In this document: positions 48,395 to 59,559 of the stretch, in pieces
How the letters are laid out: each line of letters begins with the position of its first letter
Position numbering within the stretch: position 1 is the stretch's first letter
The notes under the pieces: generated by a model
Told to the model about the DNA's origin: nothing
What the model saw: the letters and a program-made list of their open reading frames with translations, nothing else
Database searches by the model: none
Origin: Glandiceps talaboti
Taxonomy: Eukaryota > Hemichordata > Enteropneusta > Spengelidae
Reading direction: 5' to 3'
NCBI RefSeq assembly: GCF_964340395.1
Contig: NC_135561.1
Location: forward strand, 20,762,740-20,826,739
DNA: 64,000 nt
Program-made: the position numbers and the translations under genes

Positions 48395-48548
48395 ATGTTA
48401 TTCTCCAATATTTTTCTTCATTCAGCCAAGGAAAATATGAATGACCTAAGGGACCTTTGTCACCAATGGAGTCTCTAGACGAGTAGTGACACAACTCCGT
48501 AGGTTTTGGCTGAATGAAAAAAAATATCGGAGAATAATATAATTATAG
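48395..48548. mobile_element. foldback element, family F1, copy 2
   Basis: The arms are gttattctccaatatttttc + ttcattcagcc, and ggctgaatgaaaaaaaatat + cggagaataata. The core gaatgacctaagggacc and tagacgagtagtgacac match copy 1 at 31248. The arms are longer and cleaner than in copy 1. Confidence 0.85.
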
Positions 48549-48862
48549 CAGTGGCAGTAATATCAAAGAAAAATAAAATAAATTAAAAGTTTTACCATAT
48601 CAAATATAATTACTGTCAGTGTTATTACAATTTACAATGTAGTCAATGATTTAGATAAAAGTTATCATTTCAATCCTTTCACGTCATGGTCGGTCAGATG
48701 ATTAAAATTGGATAAAAAATAACATCACACAAAGGTCAAACAAAATTATAGTAAAGGTTAGTTATAGCCAAATCTAAAAAATCTTTGTTCATGTTGACTC
48801 TGTGGTGTCTAGATATAGTTCTGCTATATGGGGTCAGACGGTGTTGTGTAGAATGGTCCGAT

Positions 48863-49064
48863 GGTGGTCTGTCTCTTTAGCTGCTGTGGTGGTCTGTCTC
48901 TTTAGCTGCTGTGGTGGTCTGTCTCTTTAGCTGCTGTGGTGGTCTGTCTCTTTAGCTGCTGTGGTGGTCTGTCTCTTTAGCTGCTGTGGTGGTCTGTCTC
49001 TTTAGCTGCTGTGGTGGTCTGTCTCTTTAGCTGCTGTGGTGGTCTGTCTCTTTAGCTGCTGTGG
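48863..49064. repeat. 25-bp minisatellite, 8 copies
   Basis: The unit ggtggtctgtctctttagct + gctgt repeats every 25 bp with almost no variation. Confidence 0.97.
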
Positions 49065-49224
49065 CTTGAAGTTCTTCTTACTTTAATGATGTATCTGAGT
49101 GTCGATTTCCTGTATGCTATGTTCTAATGTCCATCACTTCTTATAGAGTTCATCACTTTCTCCTTCTGCCAAGTATATATTTGTATTGTTGGAAAAAATG
49201 GGTGATACAACATGCACGAATCAT

Positions 49225-49465
49225 GCAGGTTCGTAATTAGAAATTTTTCCACAAAAAAAATATACAACCCAAAAGCCATTTGAGCCAGCACCCTAGTGTC
49301 CTAGTGTTAAAGCAGGCGGTAACTGGAGTAACCCGGAAAAACCTGTGTTGTTCGGCAGGATTAAACTGTACATCACCCTTCTTACCTACAGATCTAGGAA
49401 ATACATTGTGTATTTAATCAAACCCAACTGGTGCTAAGTGGGTTGGAACCCAGACTGCAGTGGTA
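49225..49465 (-). mobile_element. tRNA-derived SINE, family 2, head-truncated copy
   Basis: On the minus strand it reads ctgcagtctgggttccaacc, then gttgggtttgatt, gtaagaagggtgatg, cctgccgaacaacacagg and tccgggttactcc. This is collinear with the 55505 copy. The A-box head is missing where the 40-bp minisatellite begins. Confidence 0.85.
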
Positions 49466-49975
49466 ATGAAATGGAATAGACATTGAATATAAACACTTGA
49501 TATCACTAAAATGGAATAGACATTGAATATAAAGACTTGATATCACTAAAATGGAATAGACATTGAATATAAACACTTGATATCACTAAAATGGAATAGA
49601 CATTGAATATAAACACTTGATATCACTAAAATGGAATAGACATTGAATATAAACACTTGATATCACTAAAATGGAATAGACATTGAATATAAAGACTTGA
49701 TATCACTAAAATGGAATAGACATTGAATATAAACACTTGATATCACTAAAATGGAATAGACATTGAATATAAACACTTGATATCACTAAAATGGAATAGA
49801 CATTGAATATAAAGACTTGATATCACTAAAATGGAATAGACATTGAATATAAAGACTTGATATCACTAAAATGGAATAGACATTGAATATAAAGACTTGA
49901 TATCACTAAAATGGAATAGACATTGAATATAAAGACTTGATATCACTAAAATGGAATAGACATTGAATATACAAA
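49464..49975. repeat. 40-bp minisatellite, 12.8 copies, with a two-letter unit code
   Basis: The unit aaaatggaatagacattgaa + tataaacacttgatatcact has exact 40-bp spacing and only one variable site (aaaCact or aaaGact). In order the states are C G C C C G C C G G G G. The repeated CGCC block shows a four-unit duplication. It starts inside the SINE head. Confidence 0.97.
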
Positions 49976-50489
49976 TGTAAACATTTCACATCCTAAAATG
50001 GAATAAATTATAATAGATACAGTGATGTAATGAAATAGAATAATGAGAGGAGTGTTTATTTGGCAGACAAAGAATGCCATATGCAAAGACCATATTAAAT
50101 AAACATCTGTTACAAACATTGATACTTCTTTGAAGGCCAAGTTGATATTAGGATTTAAATTTCAGTGTGAAAACTAGTTGAAGTAGAGCTGTAGAAAGAG
50201 ATCATCTAGAACAAAAGAATTATCCAATGTAATCCATATGGCTCCAGTGATAAAATAACACTAATATGAGAACCTGGGATTGAAACCTGGCCTTTAAAAA
50301 ATTGAAGTGACAGTGGCAGACTCTAGAGGGAGCTGTTCACTTTGCTCATGGGGCTGCTTTCAGGCAGCTGCAATAGAAACATTCTCCATGCAATGATGCT
50401 TACCTACTATCTATAAAGAAAAGTTGACTGGATATTAGCAGGCATCTCAGTGTTGTTTTGTGTAAAAATAACAATAATATGCTCCTCAA

Positions 50490-50855
50490 ATGGCTTGAAT
50501 CACCAGGAATATTCAAATCAAATTTTTGAATGACCAGGAATATTCAAATCAATTCCCTGAATGACCAGGAATATTCAAATCAATTCCCTGAATGACCAGG
50601 AATATTCAGATCAATTCCTTAAATGACCAAGAATATTCAGATCAATTCCTTGAATGACCAAGAATATTCAATCAATTACCTGAATGACCAGGAATATTCA
50701 ATCAATTACCTGAATGACCAGGAATATTTAGATCAATTCCTTGAATGACCAGGAATATTCAAATCAATTCCCTGAATGACCAGGAATATTCAAATCAATT
50801 CCTTGAACGACCAGGAATATTCAGATCAATTCCTTGAACGACCAGGAATAGATAC
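50490..50855. repeat. 31-bp minisatellite, about 11 copies
   Basis: The unit tgaccaggaatattcaaatc + aattccctgaa repeats with substitutions (caaat/cagat, ccctg/ccttg) and some 28-29-bp units. Confidence 0.95.
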
Positions 50856-50859
50856 AGAC

Positions 50860-52590
50860 TATAAAATATATGCCTTGAAATTCACTGTTATCTTTTAATT
50901 CTTTCATACACACTAACTCCAAAGATGTAGTGTTTAGTAAAACAAGTTAAATCAAGATTAATTTCCCTGGATTTAGTTTTCAGTTTTACGTCATGATATA
51001 GTGTTTGTTATATTCACTTCAACGTCATCAGTGTTGTAATTTACAATTTCTCCATCCATTGGTAATCCATCAGGCAGAGAAAGAGAGGGCAGGGCAGTCT
51101 AAGGGTACTTTTGTAACTCATATTCACCTCATTTTATGTTCCTTAAACTTGGAAACATCAAGATAAAAATTTTAACACTGTAAATTCATGGCTGTCATAC
51201 TTTGTAATCATGACTTTATTTTCAAAATTTCCATTTTCTACATACATACCTGTGAGACTGAGCATTCTTTTTATTAAAATTCTAAGGCATACATGTAAAA
51301 AGTGGAATATTAGCGATGTAATATACATGTAATTTATACTTCATTTGTATTTGTAGCTTAGTGCACACCCCCCTTCCCCCTCCCCCTCCCCCTGCTAAGG
51401 TGCAAACCATTAAAATGTAAAGTCTGACAAATTTAGAGTATAACTGTGTGGATGGACTCCAAACTTTGATGTTTCCCAGGTACACAATGTATCAAAATCT
51501 TAGCTCATAGTTATCCCTGCAGATAAATCTCAACTCTGATACCAAAATTTTGATGCTGCGCTGGTAACAAAATCTGCACATCGATTTGTATTCCTGTCAA
51601 GATGGATGATTCTCCAGACATGATGTTAGTAAAGCTTTGAGTGTTTTCGTCACAGTACACCAGTCAATACATAAAATGTACATAAATCAACAACTGTCTA
51701 CCGATATAACATGTAACCTTTGACCTGTGTACCTTTTATTGACGTGCTTGGCTTGTTGGTTATCTGACCTGAGTTTTGTCATGTTTGTATTCTACTTTAC
51801 GTCAACCCTCATGTATCATTCATAACACCTCTAAACCCATTTTATAGTGCATGCATGTAAGCCACGACTTGCAATACATTTTAGTCCGGATATCTCGGTT
51901 GTTGAGCTAAGACACTGGTCTTTTAAATGTAAGTTAGCATTTCTGTTTTTTCTTGTCATTTTTCTATCAAAACAATTACCAAACAATTACTTTGGGAATG
52001 AGAATATGGGTTTAGTTTTTTTTTGTGAAGGGACACAGACTTGATTGTTCTTGGAAACTATTGCAATTTGAAAAAAATGTGTGTGTTTGTTGTTTATTGT
52101 AGGAACCCATAGCAGCTAAAAATATACATATATTTACCTTCTCAGTCATAACGAATTCTTTAGAGGGTAAATTTGACGGACAGGGATATTCTTAAGTTGA
52201 TGAATAATTTGTGTTTGGGTCGTAGATACTGTTCTTAAATTTTTAGTCTCTCAAACCAGAGTGTATTTTTCCAATGACCTCCAGGCGGCATGTGTTGTAT
52301 CGATGACACAAATAAATGTACAGGTGTGTGGTTTTAAAATGATTCAATATTTATGTAAACACTGAGACATATGATAGAAAATGTATACATGTACTTGTGA
52401 GTGTACAATTAAATTAATCTGACAGCAGTATTTCTCTTACAAATCAACATTTCTATTCCAAGCCAAACACTTTTGGAAACAGATCCTGAAACGTTTAAAC
52501 TGTCAAAATTCTCATTTAAAATAAGTAGCCAGAGTCCATTACTGCATATTTGTCCTTATTTGTTGTGGTATGGGTGGGAGCTGTGTGCCC
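50860..52590. other. intron sequence
   Basis: It contains a C-rich tract at 51367-51391 and the candidate exon at 51885. Nothing else was recognised. Confidence 0.4.
51885..51928 (+). CDS. candidate 44-bp exon
   Basis: It has a good acceptor (CAATACATTTTAG) and a perfect GTAAGT donor, with an open frame PDISVVELRHWSFK. It starts in phase 2, so it cannot join the 46794 exon without an intermediate exon. It could belong to the MSE gene or be chance. Confidence 0.25.
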
Positions 52591-52593
52591 GTA

Positions 52594-52833
52594 GACTGTC
52601 GACAGTCGTTCGTGCCTTTTTGCTACATTTTATCTAAAACCAAAGTTATTGCCTCTCTCCAATCCAGAGAAATACTATAACCGCGTACTGATCAGCGAGT
52701 GCCAGAGGCATGTTCATGCCTTCGGCAATCGCAGTTCCTATCAGTACGCATTAGTATTCAGTACTATGGAGTGAGGCGAGGACTTTGATTTAGATGAAAC
52801 GTAGCAAAAAAGTCACGAATGACTGTCAACAGT
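52594..52833. mobile_element. 240-bp foldback element with ~52-bp arms
   Basis: The left arm actgtcgacagtcgttcgtg + cctttttgctacattttatc is matched by the inverse of gtagcaaaaaagtcacgaat + gactgtcaacagt. An inner pair (gcgtactgatcagcg / tatcagtacgc) extends the fold, so nearly the whole element can form one hairpin. Confidence 0.85.
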
Positions 52834-53026
52834 ATATGTGCCATAGTCCATATACATAATGTAGTAAGGGATACGGAAACAAGTTACATCAAATTTTAGT
52901 GTTTCACAAGAAACTGCCTCATGTATACACCAGTTATGTATAGATGGGACACTGGGACAGTACAATGAGTAAAACTGAAGTAAAACACTTTCTCTATATT
53001 CTAGTACACTCGTTTTAAGAGTCATT

Positions 53027-53156
53027 TATAGCATTCATATCAAGTGTAAAAATATACTGTTTCAATTGGTTTATTTACAAGCATGGCATATGGCTTTTTG
53101 AATGTGGTCAATTAGCAATGAAACAGTATACTTTTACACTTGATGTGGATACTATA
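53027..53156. mobile_element. 130-bp foldback element with ~38-bp arms
   Basis: The left arm tatagcattcatatcaagt + gtaaaaatatactgtttca and the inverse of tgaaacagtatacttttaca + cttgatgtggatactata agree at most positions. The loop is about 55 bp. Confidence 0.85.
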
Positions 53157-53895
53157 AACAATTGTGGTACTTAAAAGAAAACTTTACTTTGATGTTTTGG
53201 GTTGTAATTACCATACATGTATGTCTCTAGTGCTGTGGGTATATTTGTAGGGATTTGTAGGGATGCATTAATTTAAACTTGCATATTTCAGTAATGTGCA
53301 ATATACTATAAGATTCCTCTAGTTGTAACCTTAGAAGTTAAGTTGTAGCTGTCTTGGAAATCACCTTCAATATTTTGCCTTAGTTTTGGGAACCCCGATA
53401 ACAGACAGGGAGGCATAGCATTCAATATCTAGATTACTATGAAGGTACACATACATGTAGTTTTATGCATTTCACTATGTATGACACTAGTACCCAGTAC
53501 ATGTAGTTGCATGCATTTCTACATAGATTTCCATACTGTATATGTACATAATTGTAGTAGGGAAAATTAATTTAATCTACTTTTAATAGCACTTTGTATG
53601 AAAACAATGTCATATATAATGTACACATGTACTTTGGGACAATTTTTATTTTGCATTCACAGCAGACAAAGTGAAAATTGACTTAATTAAAGCACATGTT
53701 TCTCAAGTAGCAATATATCAAAACTGTGGATATCCAGGTACTTGTGATATGTATAAGTGTGCTTGTAAACAGTAAGCTAGGGTTCACTAAGAGCTGGTCA
53801 TATGATGTTGCTAGTTTAGAAGCCAGCTGTGTGTGCACATGCATGCACATGTCCATATGTATGTGCATGTGTATATGTGTTTGTGTGTGTTTGTG

Positions 53896-54355
53896 TGTAT
53901 ATATCCTGGTGGTGGCAGTCCCAGACGAAGCAGGTACGCATGCTTGTTAGAAATTTCACGGAAAAGGGCTGTTTTTTTCATCGGCCATCTAGATCCGTTG
54001 AATCGTAAAAAAGGGGTACTTTTTCAGATCACCCTCCGAGAATAGGGGTAGGATGCCTTTTTTCTACTCTCTCTCGGAAGAAACTTCCCAAAGAAGGCCT
54101 GGTAATCCAGGACCATACATAGTCATTGCAAGATCATTGTTACTCTATGCCCACCCCTAAATTAAAGTGATTAAAATTTCTTATGTTCTGACTTTCAGAA
54201 ATATGGGTGTTTTTTGCAGTGATTTTCTCCCAGATTCACTGAAAAAGGGGGTGTTTTCATTGAAATCTTCCAGGAAAAGGGGTACATTTGAAATTTCACT
54301 AACATGCATGGGTACCCACCCATCCAGGGACTGCCTCCGCCGGGGTGTATGTATA
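53896..54355. mobile_element. ~460-bp MITE with long imperfect inverted ends
   Basis: The left end (tatatcctggtggtggcagt + ccc, then gcatgcttgttagaaatttc) is matched by the inverse of gaaatttcactaacatgcat ... gggactgcctccgccggggt. The interior holds several gaaaaagggg-type blocks. The short frames here are by-products. Confidence 0.75.
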
Positions 54356-54558
54356 GTTGTGCATACTTGTATAATGCATCCACTAATTAAAAGGCAACAT
54401 TTTTCTTCTTGATGCTCAAAATGATTAAAACTTACAAGGTTTCCTTGTCAATGTGAGTCACCATGTCAGTAATCTGATGTACACAATGCATGTACATTTA
54501 GTAGCTAGACATGTATTCTTAGTCTGGTATAGTGATTGGACTAACTTACATATTTCAG

Positions 54559-54624
54559 CTTCGACATCGTCTGAACCAAAAAAAAGGATGACATATAATG
54601 CAAATCTGTCATTTCTTTTTGTCA
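54559..54624 (+). CDS. candidate 66-bp exon of the MSE gene
   Basis: The acceptor TTACATATTTCAG opens a frame compatible with the phase-1 end of the 46794 exon. It reads Ala, STSSEPKKRMTYNANLSF, LFV, then the weak donor GTAATA. No family was recognised. The donor is poor and the call is tentative. Confidence 0.22.
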
Positions 54625-54659
54625 GTAATATTTCTTGTCTATATTTAAAGTGATCAACT

Positions 54660-55500
54660 CTGATGAAACCTGCTTGGGTGAGAAAATATAGTTATGCGCA
54701 TTCAAGTATTTTTTCCCTTTGGTAGCTACACAGATTATCATGCAGGTTGTCACTTTATGGCATAGAAACTTTAATTTGTTTGGGACACCTATTGACAATA
54801 TGGAATGTAGTTGACAAGTCTACCCATGATGTAGATTTCTGCAGCACTTCACTGGGGTATAAAAATGAGCCATAGAATCACTTTACTATGAAAGCCATTT
54901 TAGTTTTGTGTGTGTTTAAACTAACAGTGACCTCACAAATTTACTTGATGTTTGTTTACTGTTGTAAAGTCATAAATACAACAAAGGTACACAGCATCAC
55001 CACACAGTGTGTATGTTAACCTCCTTACAAAGCCCAAAGCCAGCCCTCATCATTGTTCCATTACCTGCTGTTGTCTGACGGAGCATAAATAGAATAGCTG
55101 TGTTATGGTTGCTTGGTTAACACATATACCTATACCTGTACATGTCCTGTATTGTGGTGTACACAATAAACTGATTTATGGTTCATGTAATGTTCAAAGA
55201 GTCAAGACACCCATGTGGTCTGTGATACTACCGGAATGTTATGACGTTTTTTTAGCTTCTGTGTACATGTACATATGTGTGTAGGTATGTACAATGTACA
55301 TTACGAATGTAGGTAAGTTTATTTTTTGTGTGGTATGTTTCTGTTAGTTTAGGCATAGCGAAGTCGCTAAGGAGTACGTGTGAGTTTAACAGTAGAGTCA
55401 GATCTTTAAACTTCTATATATGCATGACTGTGTATTTGGTAACAATTTGGATGGATTTCTGGTAAAACTAACATTATTGCTATTGTACATGTACATATAA
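54660..55500. other. intron sequence, no gene seen
   Basis: Rich in TACATGTA-like strings, with no exon recognised. Confidence 0.4.
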
Positions 55501-55504
55501 TATA

Positions 55505-55780
55505 TAACTGGGTTGTCGGTGTCCAAGTGGTTAGCTCGTTCGCCTCTTACTTAATTCTGCAGTCTGGGTTCGAACCTGCCAGGTGTCGGCTGGGTTTGAT
55601 TTAAAAAATTAACCAGGTCTGTATGTAAGAAGGGTGATGCTCAGTTTGACCCTGCCGAACAATGCAGGTTTTCCCCGGGTTCTCCGGTTTCCTCTTGCTT
55701 CTTCAACACTAGGGCACTGGGGCACTGCTCTTGCGGCGACCATCCAATAAATTTCCGAATAAAGATTTATTATTATTAAT
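55505..55780 (+). mobile_element. tRNA-derived SINE, family 2, near-complete copy
   Basis: The head is tRNA-like: A-box GTCCAAGTGGTTAGCTC, then B-box GGGTTCGAACCTGCC. The body carries gtaagaagggtgatgctcag, cctgccgaacaatgcagg and ccccgggttctccggtttcc. The tail is (ATT)n at 55767-55779. The head recalls tRNA-Leu/Ser, but the insert and lost pairing rule out a working tRNA. Confidence 0.9.
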
Positions 55781-56771
55781 TTAGGTGAAGATCCCGGGTA
55801 AAATACCTACTAGTACTACTAGGGAACTATGTACATTTTATCCACCAGTACTTGCCACCCGTAACAAAAACACTGTCACAGTGGTATAAATGTATGTTCA
55901 CTTCCCGGAAGATATATTCATATGTTATATGAGAGTATATCTCCTTATAAGTCTTATGATAGCATGATATAGTATACACTGTCCATGTAGCATATATTGT
56001 TGTTAGGAACTTTTAATTATTATGTCCATATCATGCATATTACAAGAGCTATCACTGGTGAATTAATATTGATGCACCCTTTCCATCAACAAGGGAATTG
56101 TTCTGATATAATAATATACACATGTATACCTATTAAGTTATTATTGTATACCGTTGGAATATTATATTTTTATCCATCTAGATACATATACATGGACATA
56201 TTATTATTAGCTGTTCCATCAACTGTTTTCACTCAGAAAGGGGTTACATAAAGTACATTATGTAGTGCTATTTTTTCTGGAATAATGGAAATAGTTGTAT
56301 TGTTTGGTTTCCTGTGTTGATGTGTATATCTGATCTACTGTATGACTATAGCAAGGTGGGTAGAGGGTACATGTAGGGTACTGGACCTCTTTTTATTATC
56401 CAATCACCATCTTTAAATGAAGTTTAAAAAATGGCGTCAGTTAATTACATTACAATGGTGTCAATACTCCTACAGTAGCCAGATTCTGGCAAGAAGGAAG
56501 TAGTTGTGAAATAAAGTTGTACTACATGTCTATGTCACTGTAACTGGAGTGTACATATGAACATTTTTTTTCAATAGTCAAGTCATCTATTTTCACTTAT
56601 TTCGTTAAAAAACAAAAAAATGCAAAAATAGGTAGTGCCTAAAATACTTCATTGTATAAAAAAAGTAGACCGGGCTGTGTAATTCATACTTTGACTTTGA
56701 GAACTTGCTGGAGACTGTAAAATTGCACAATTTTGTACTTGGTGAAAATATCTAGGTTTAAAGTCTTTGTT

Positions 56772-56992
56772 GTTGAAATACCAGTAAATAGACAACCACA
56801 TAGTATATTGACTGAAACTTGTTGAAATACCAGTAAATAGACAACCACATAGTATATTGACTGAAACTTGTTGAAATACCAGTAAATAGACAACCACATA
56901 GTATATTGACTGAAACTTGTTGAAATACCAGTAAATAGACAACCACATAGTATATTGACTGAAACTTGTTGAAATACCAGTAAATAGACATT
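56772..56992. repeat. 49-bp minisatellite, 4.5 copies
   Basis: The unit gttgaaataccagtaaatag + acaaccacatagtatattga + ctgaaactt repeats at 56772, 56821, 56870, 56919 and 56968. Its minus frames (VVYLLVFQQVSVNILCG) are artefacts. Confidence 0.97.
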
Positions 56993-57924
56993 GTACATAA
57001 ATGTTAATTCTAGTCGTAGTTTTGTATAGAGGTCAGTTTTATCCACAAGACGTACTACACTAACAGATTGAAATCATGCTCACTTTGGTGCTGCTGATTT
57101 TAGGATGCAGACTACAAAATCAGTTTCATTGGATTTATTGTACCATATTATATATAACATCTGAAATCAGAATCTGAAAGTTTGTATTTCTATTGATTCA
57201 GTGTATTCAAAGTACTACAAAACAAGGTTACATGTGAAGCAGAGTCAGAGTTGAAATATGATTTAAGAGTTAATAGCAATGCAACTTTTTTATGTCTTCT
57301 ATTGAGCTCCAAATAGAAAAATACAACTTGCATAGTTGAGATGTTACTTTGAAATAAGTGAACACTGTCAGGTGGTCCTTGATTGGATCTCAACCCCTGA
57401 TCATGTGACAGTATAAACTAGTCATAACCCTAGTGTTATAGTTCAAGATATGCAATCATATCCACTCATAAATAACAATATCATTAATATTGTGATACTT
57501 GTCCAACTCCCATATGTAAAACGTACATGTTTTTGTTGTTTCATCTGAATATTTGTAAGATTTTAATGGTAAGCAGAGATGTGTACACAACGGTCATTAT
57601 TACAAGCAGGATTCATAAAAGTGAACTGGAGACTGGAATAGCAAATAGTTTCATGGATACACATACCAACCTGTGCCCTCACTCAAAATACACAAGTCTG
57701 TCTTCAAATTTGACATCTTTTAAATTATTCAGAATATTTTCAATATTTCATTTTATCGCTTCTCTGAGCTTTTCATGTGTGATTTGGTAGTCTAGCTCTA
57801 CATGTACCAACCAATTGATTGGTTCCAAGCAATAAAAGAAGTAGCCAATACCTTGGCAAAAAGGATGTGTCTGGGGAGGATAATCGGGGATAAAAAGATG
57901 TCAGATATATTAATGAATGATAAT

Positions 57925-58165
57925 CCATGGATGCACGTTATCATGACAGAGTCCCACTGGTAATGTTCCATGGATGTATGTTATCATGACAGAGTCCCAC
58001 TGGTAACGTTCCATGGATGTATGTTATCAGAGTCCCACTGGTAATGTTCCATGGGTGCACGTTATCAGAGCCCTACTGGTAACGTTCCATGGATGCACGT
58101 TATCATAGCCCTACTGGTAACGTTCCATGGATGCATGTTATGAGAGTCCCACTGGGAACTTCATC
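57925..58165. repeat. irregular minisatellite around ttccatggatgcacgttatc
   Basis: Five to six units of 38-52 bp pair ccatggatg(t/c)a(t/c)gttatc with agagtcccactggtaatg. Some units have lost atgacag. Confidence 0.85.
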
Positions 58166-58199
58166 CATGGCTCAAGTCACATTGTTTGAACTGTGGGAG

Positions 58200-58950
58200 C
58201 AAGTTGATATGGTTATGATTTTATCACTTCGTATTTGATATTCAGAGTTATTTTGTTAGTACTTGGAATACATGTACTCGTGCATGAATGTATAGTGCCC
58301 TCAATATGAATGACAGAAATGCTTTTGTTTTTTGTTAACCTGTCATATTGTGCTTGCAAATTGGGAAAGAGATTAAAAATTTAGAAATCAAATACCTTTG
58401 AATGCTTTCATCATAAAGATTTAGAAAAAATCTGGACTAAATTTCTAATGTTTGAAAATATTTTGATGTGATAAGAGAAAAGAAAAAGAAAGGGAACTTG
58501 GTAGTATAAAATATACATTGACACAATTTACGACACTTGTCAGCACTTCTAAATAGCTTTTAACATCAGGGCAGCAAACCATCACTTGATATTTATGATT
58601 CTGAAAATCTCTTTTCCCAGAAGAAAGAAGTGAAAAACTTTATAAAAAAGCCTTTAGGTGTAAAACTAGTTGAAGATTCATGTCCTGTTTGTACTCATTT
58701 ACTATTAAAGTGAAATTGTTAGTATTCCATATGGAAACTAATGATCCATGTCATGCTAGCATTCCGTACCTGTCCCAGTCTACATTGACACATTGTTATT
58801 CCGTACCTATCCCAGTTTACATTGACACATTGTTAACTCGTACCTATCCTAGTTTAGGATCCCACATTGTTATCTTATATCTGTCTCACTTTCACTTTGA
58901 TTCCCGACATATTCTTGATTCCTGTCTGTAGAATTAGAATTATTTTCAAA
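58200..58950. other. intron sequence
   Basis: 58765-58900 has three degenerate repeats of ccgtacctgtcccagt/tacattgacacattgtta. No exon was recognised. Confidence 0.4.
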
Positions 58951-59079
58951 GCAGTGTGCCCACTAATGAAAGATGAATAATGTTGTTTGGGTCAAAATGA
59001 TAAGTGATGGGTTGTCTTGTGACTCAACACATTTAATAAGAGATAACAAAATGTAGAGGAACACCAAATTTTGGTAGCT

Positions 59080-59520
59080 ACATACATGTATACCTACATG
59101 TACCCACTCACCTACATGTACCTACACCTATACTTATGCCTACCTACCCACCTATGTACGTACGTACGTACGTACGTACCTACCTGCTGATGACTATCCT
59201 ACCTACCTACCTACCTACGTACGTACCTACCTACCTGTTGATGACTGACCTACCTACCTACGTACGTACGTACCTATCTGCTGATGACTGACCTACCTAC
59301 CTACCCACCTATGTACGTACATACCTACCTGCTGATTTATCAACCGACTGACCTACCTACATGTACCTACCTACCTACACCTATACTTATAGTTATACCT
59401 ACCTACCTACCTACAATGTACCTACCCTCCTACCTACATACCTACCTACTGATGTATCAACCGACTGACCTACCTACTGACACCTACAAAATGTACCTAC
59501 CTACTGACTTAATACATACA
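59080..59520. repeat. CCTA/GTAC-rich simple sequence
   Basis: Irregular cctacctacc and gtacgtacgtac runs with interspersed ctgatgactgacc units. Open frames across it (LPTYPPMYVH) are artefacts. Confidence 0.93.
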
Positions 59521-59559
59521 TTATGTACACTCACTGACTCACAAGATTTCTTGTGAGTA

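Noticed and set aside
55505-55590. Functional tRNA gene
   Set aside because: A- and B-boxes are present, but the acceptor and anticodon stems do not pair properly and the sequence continues into a SINE body with an ATT tail.
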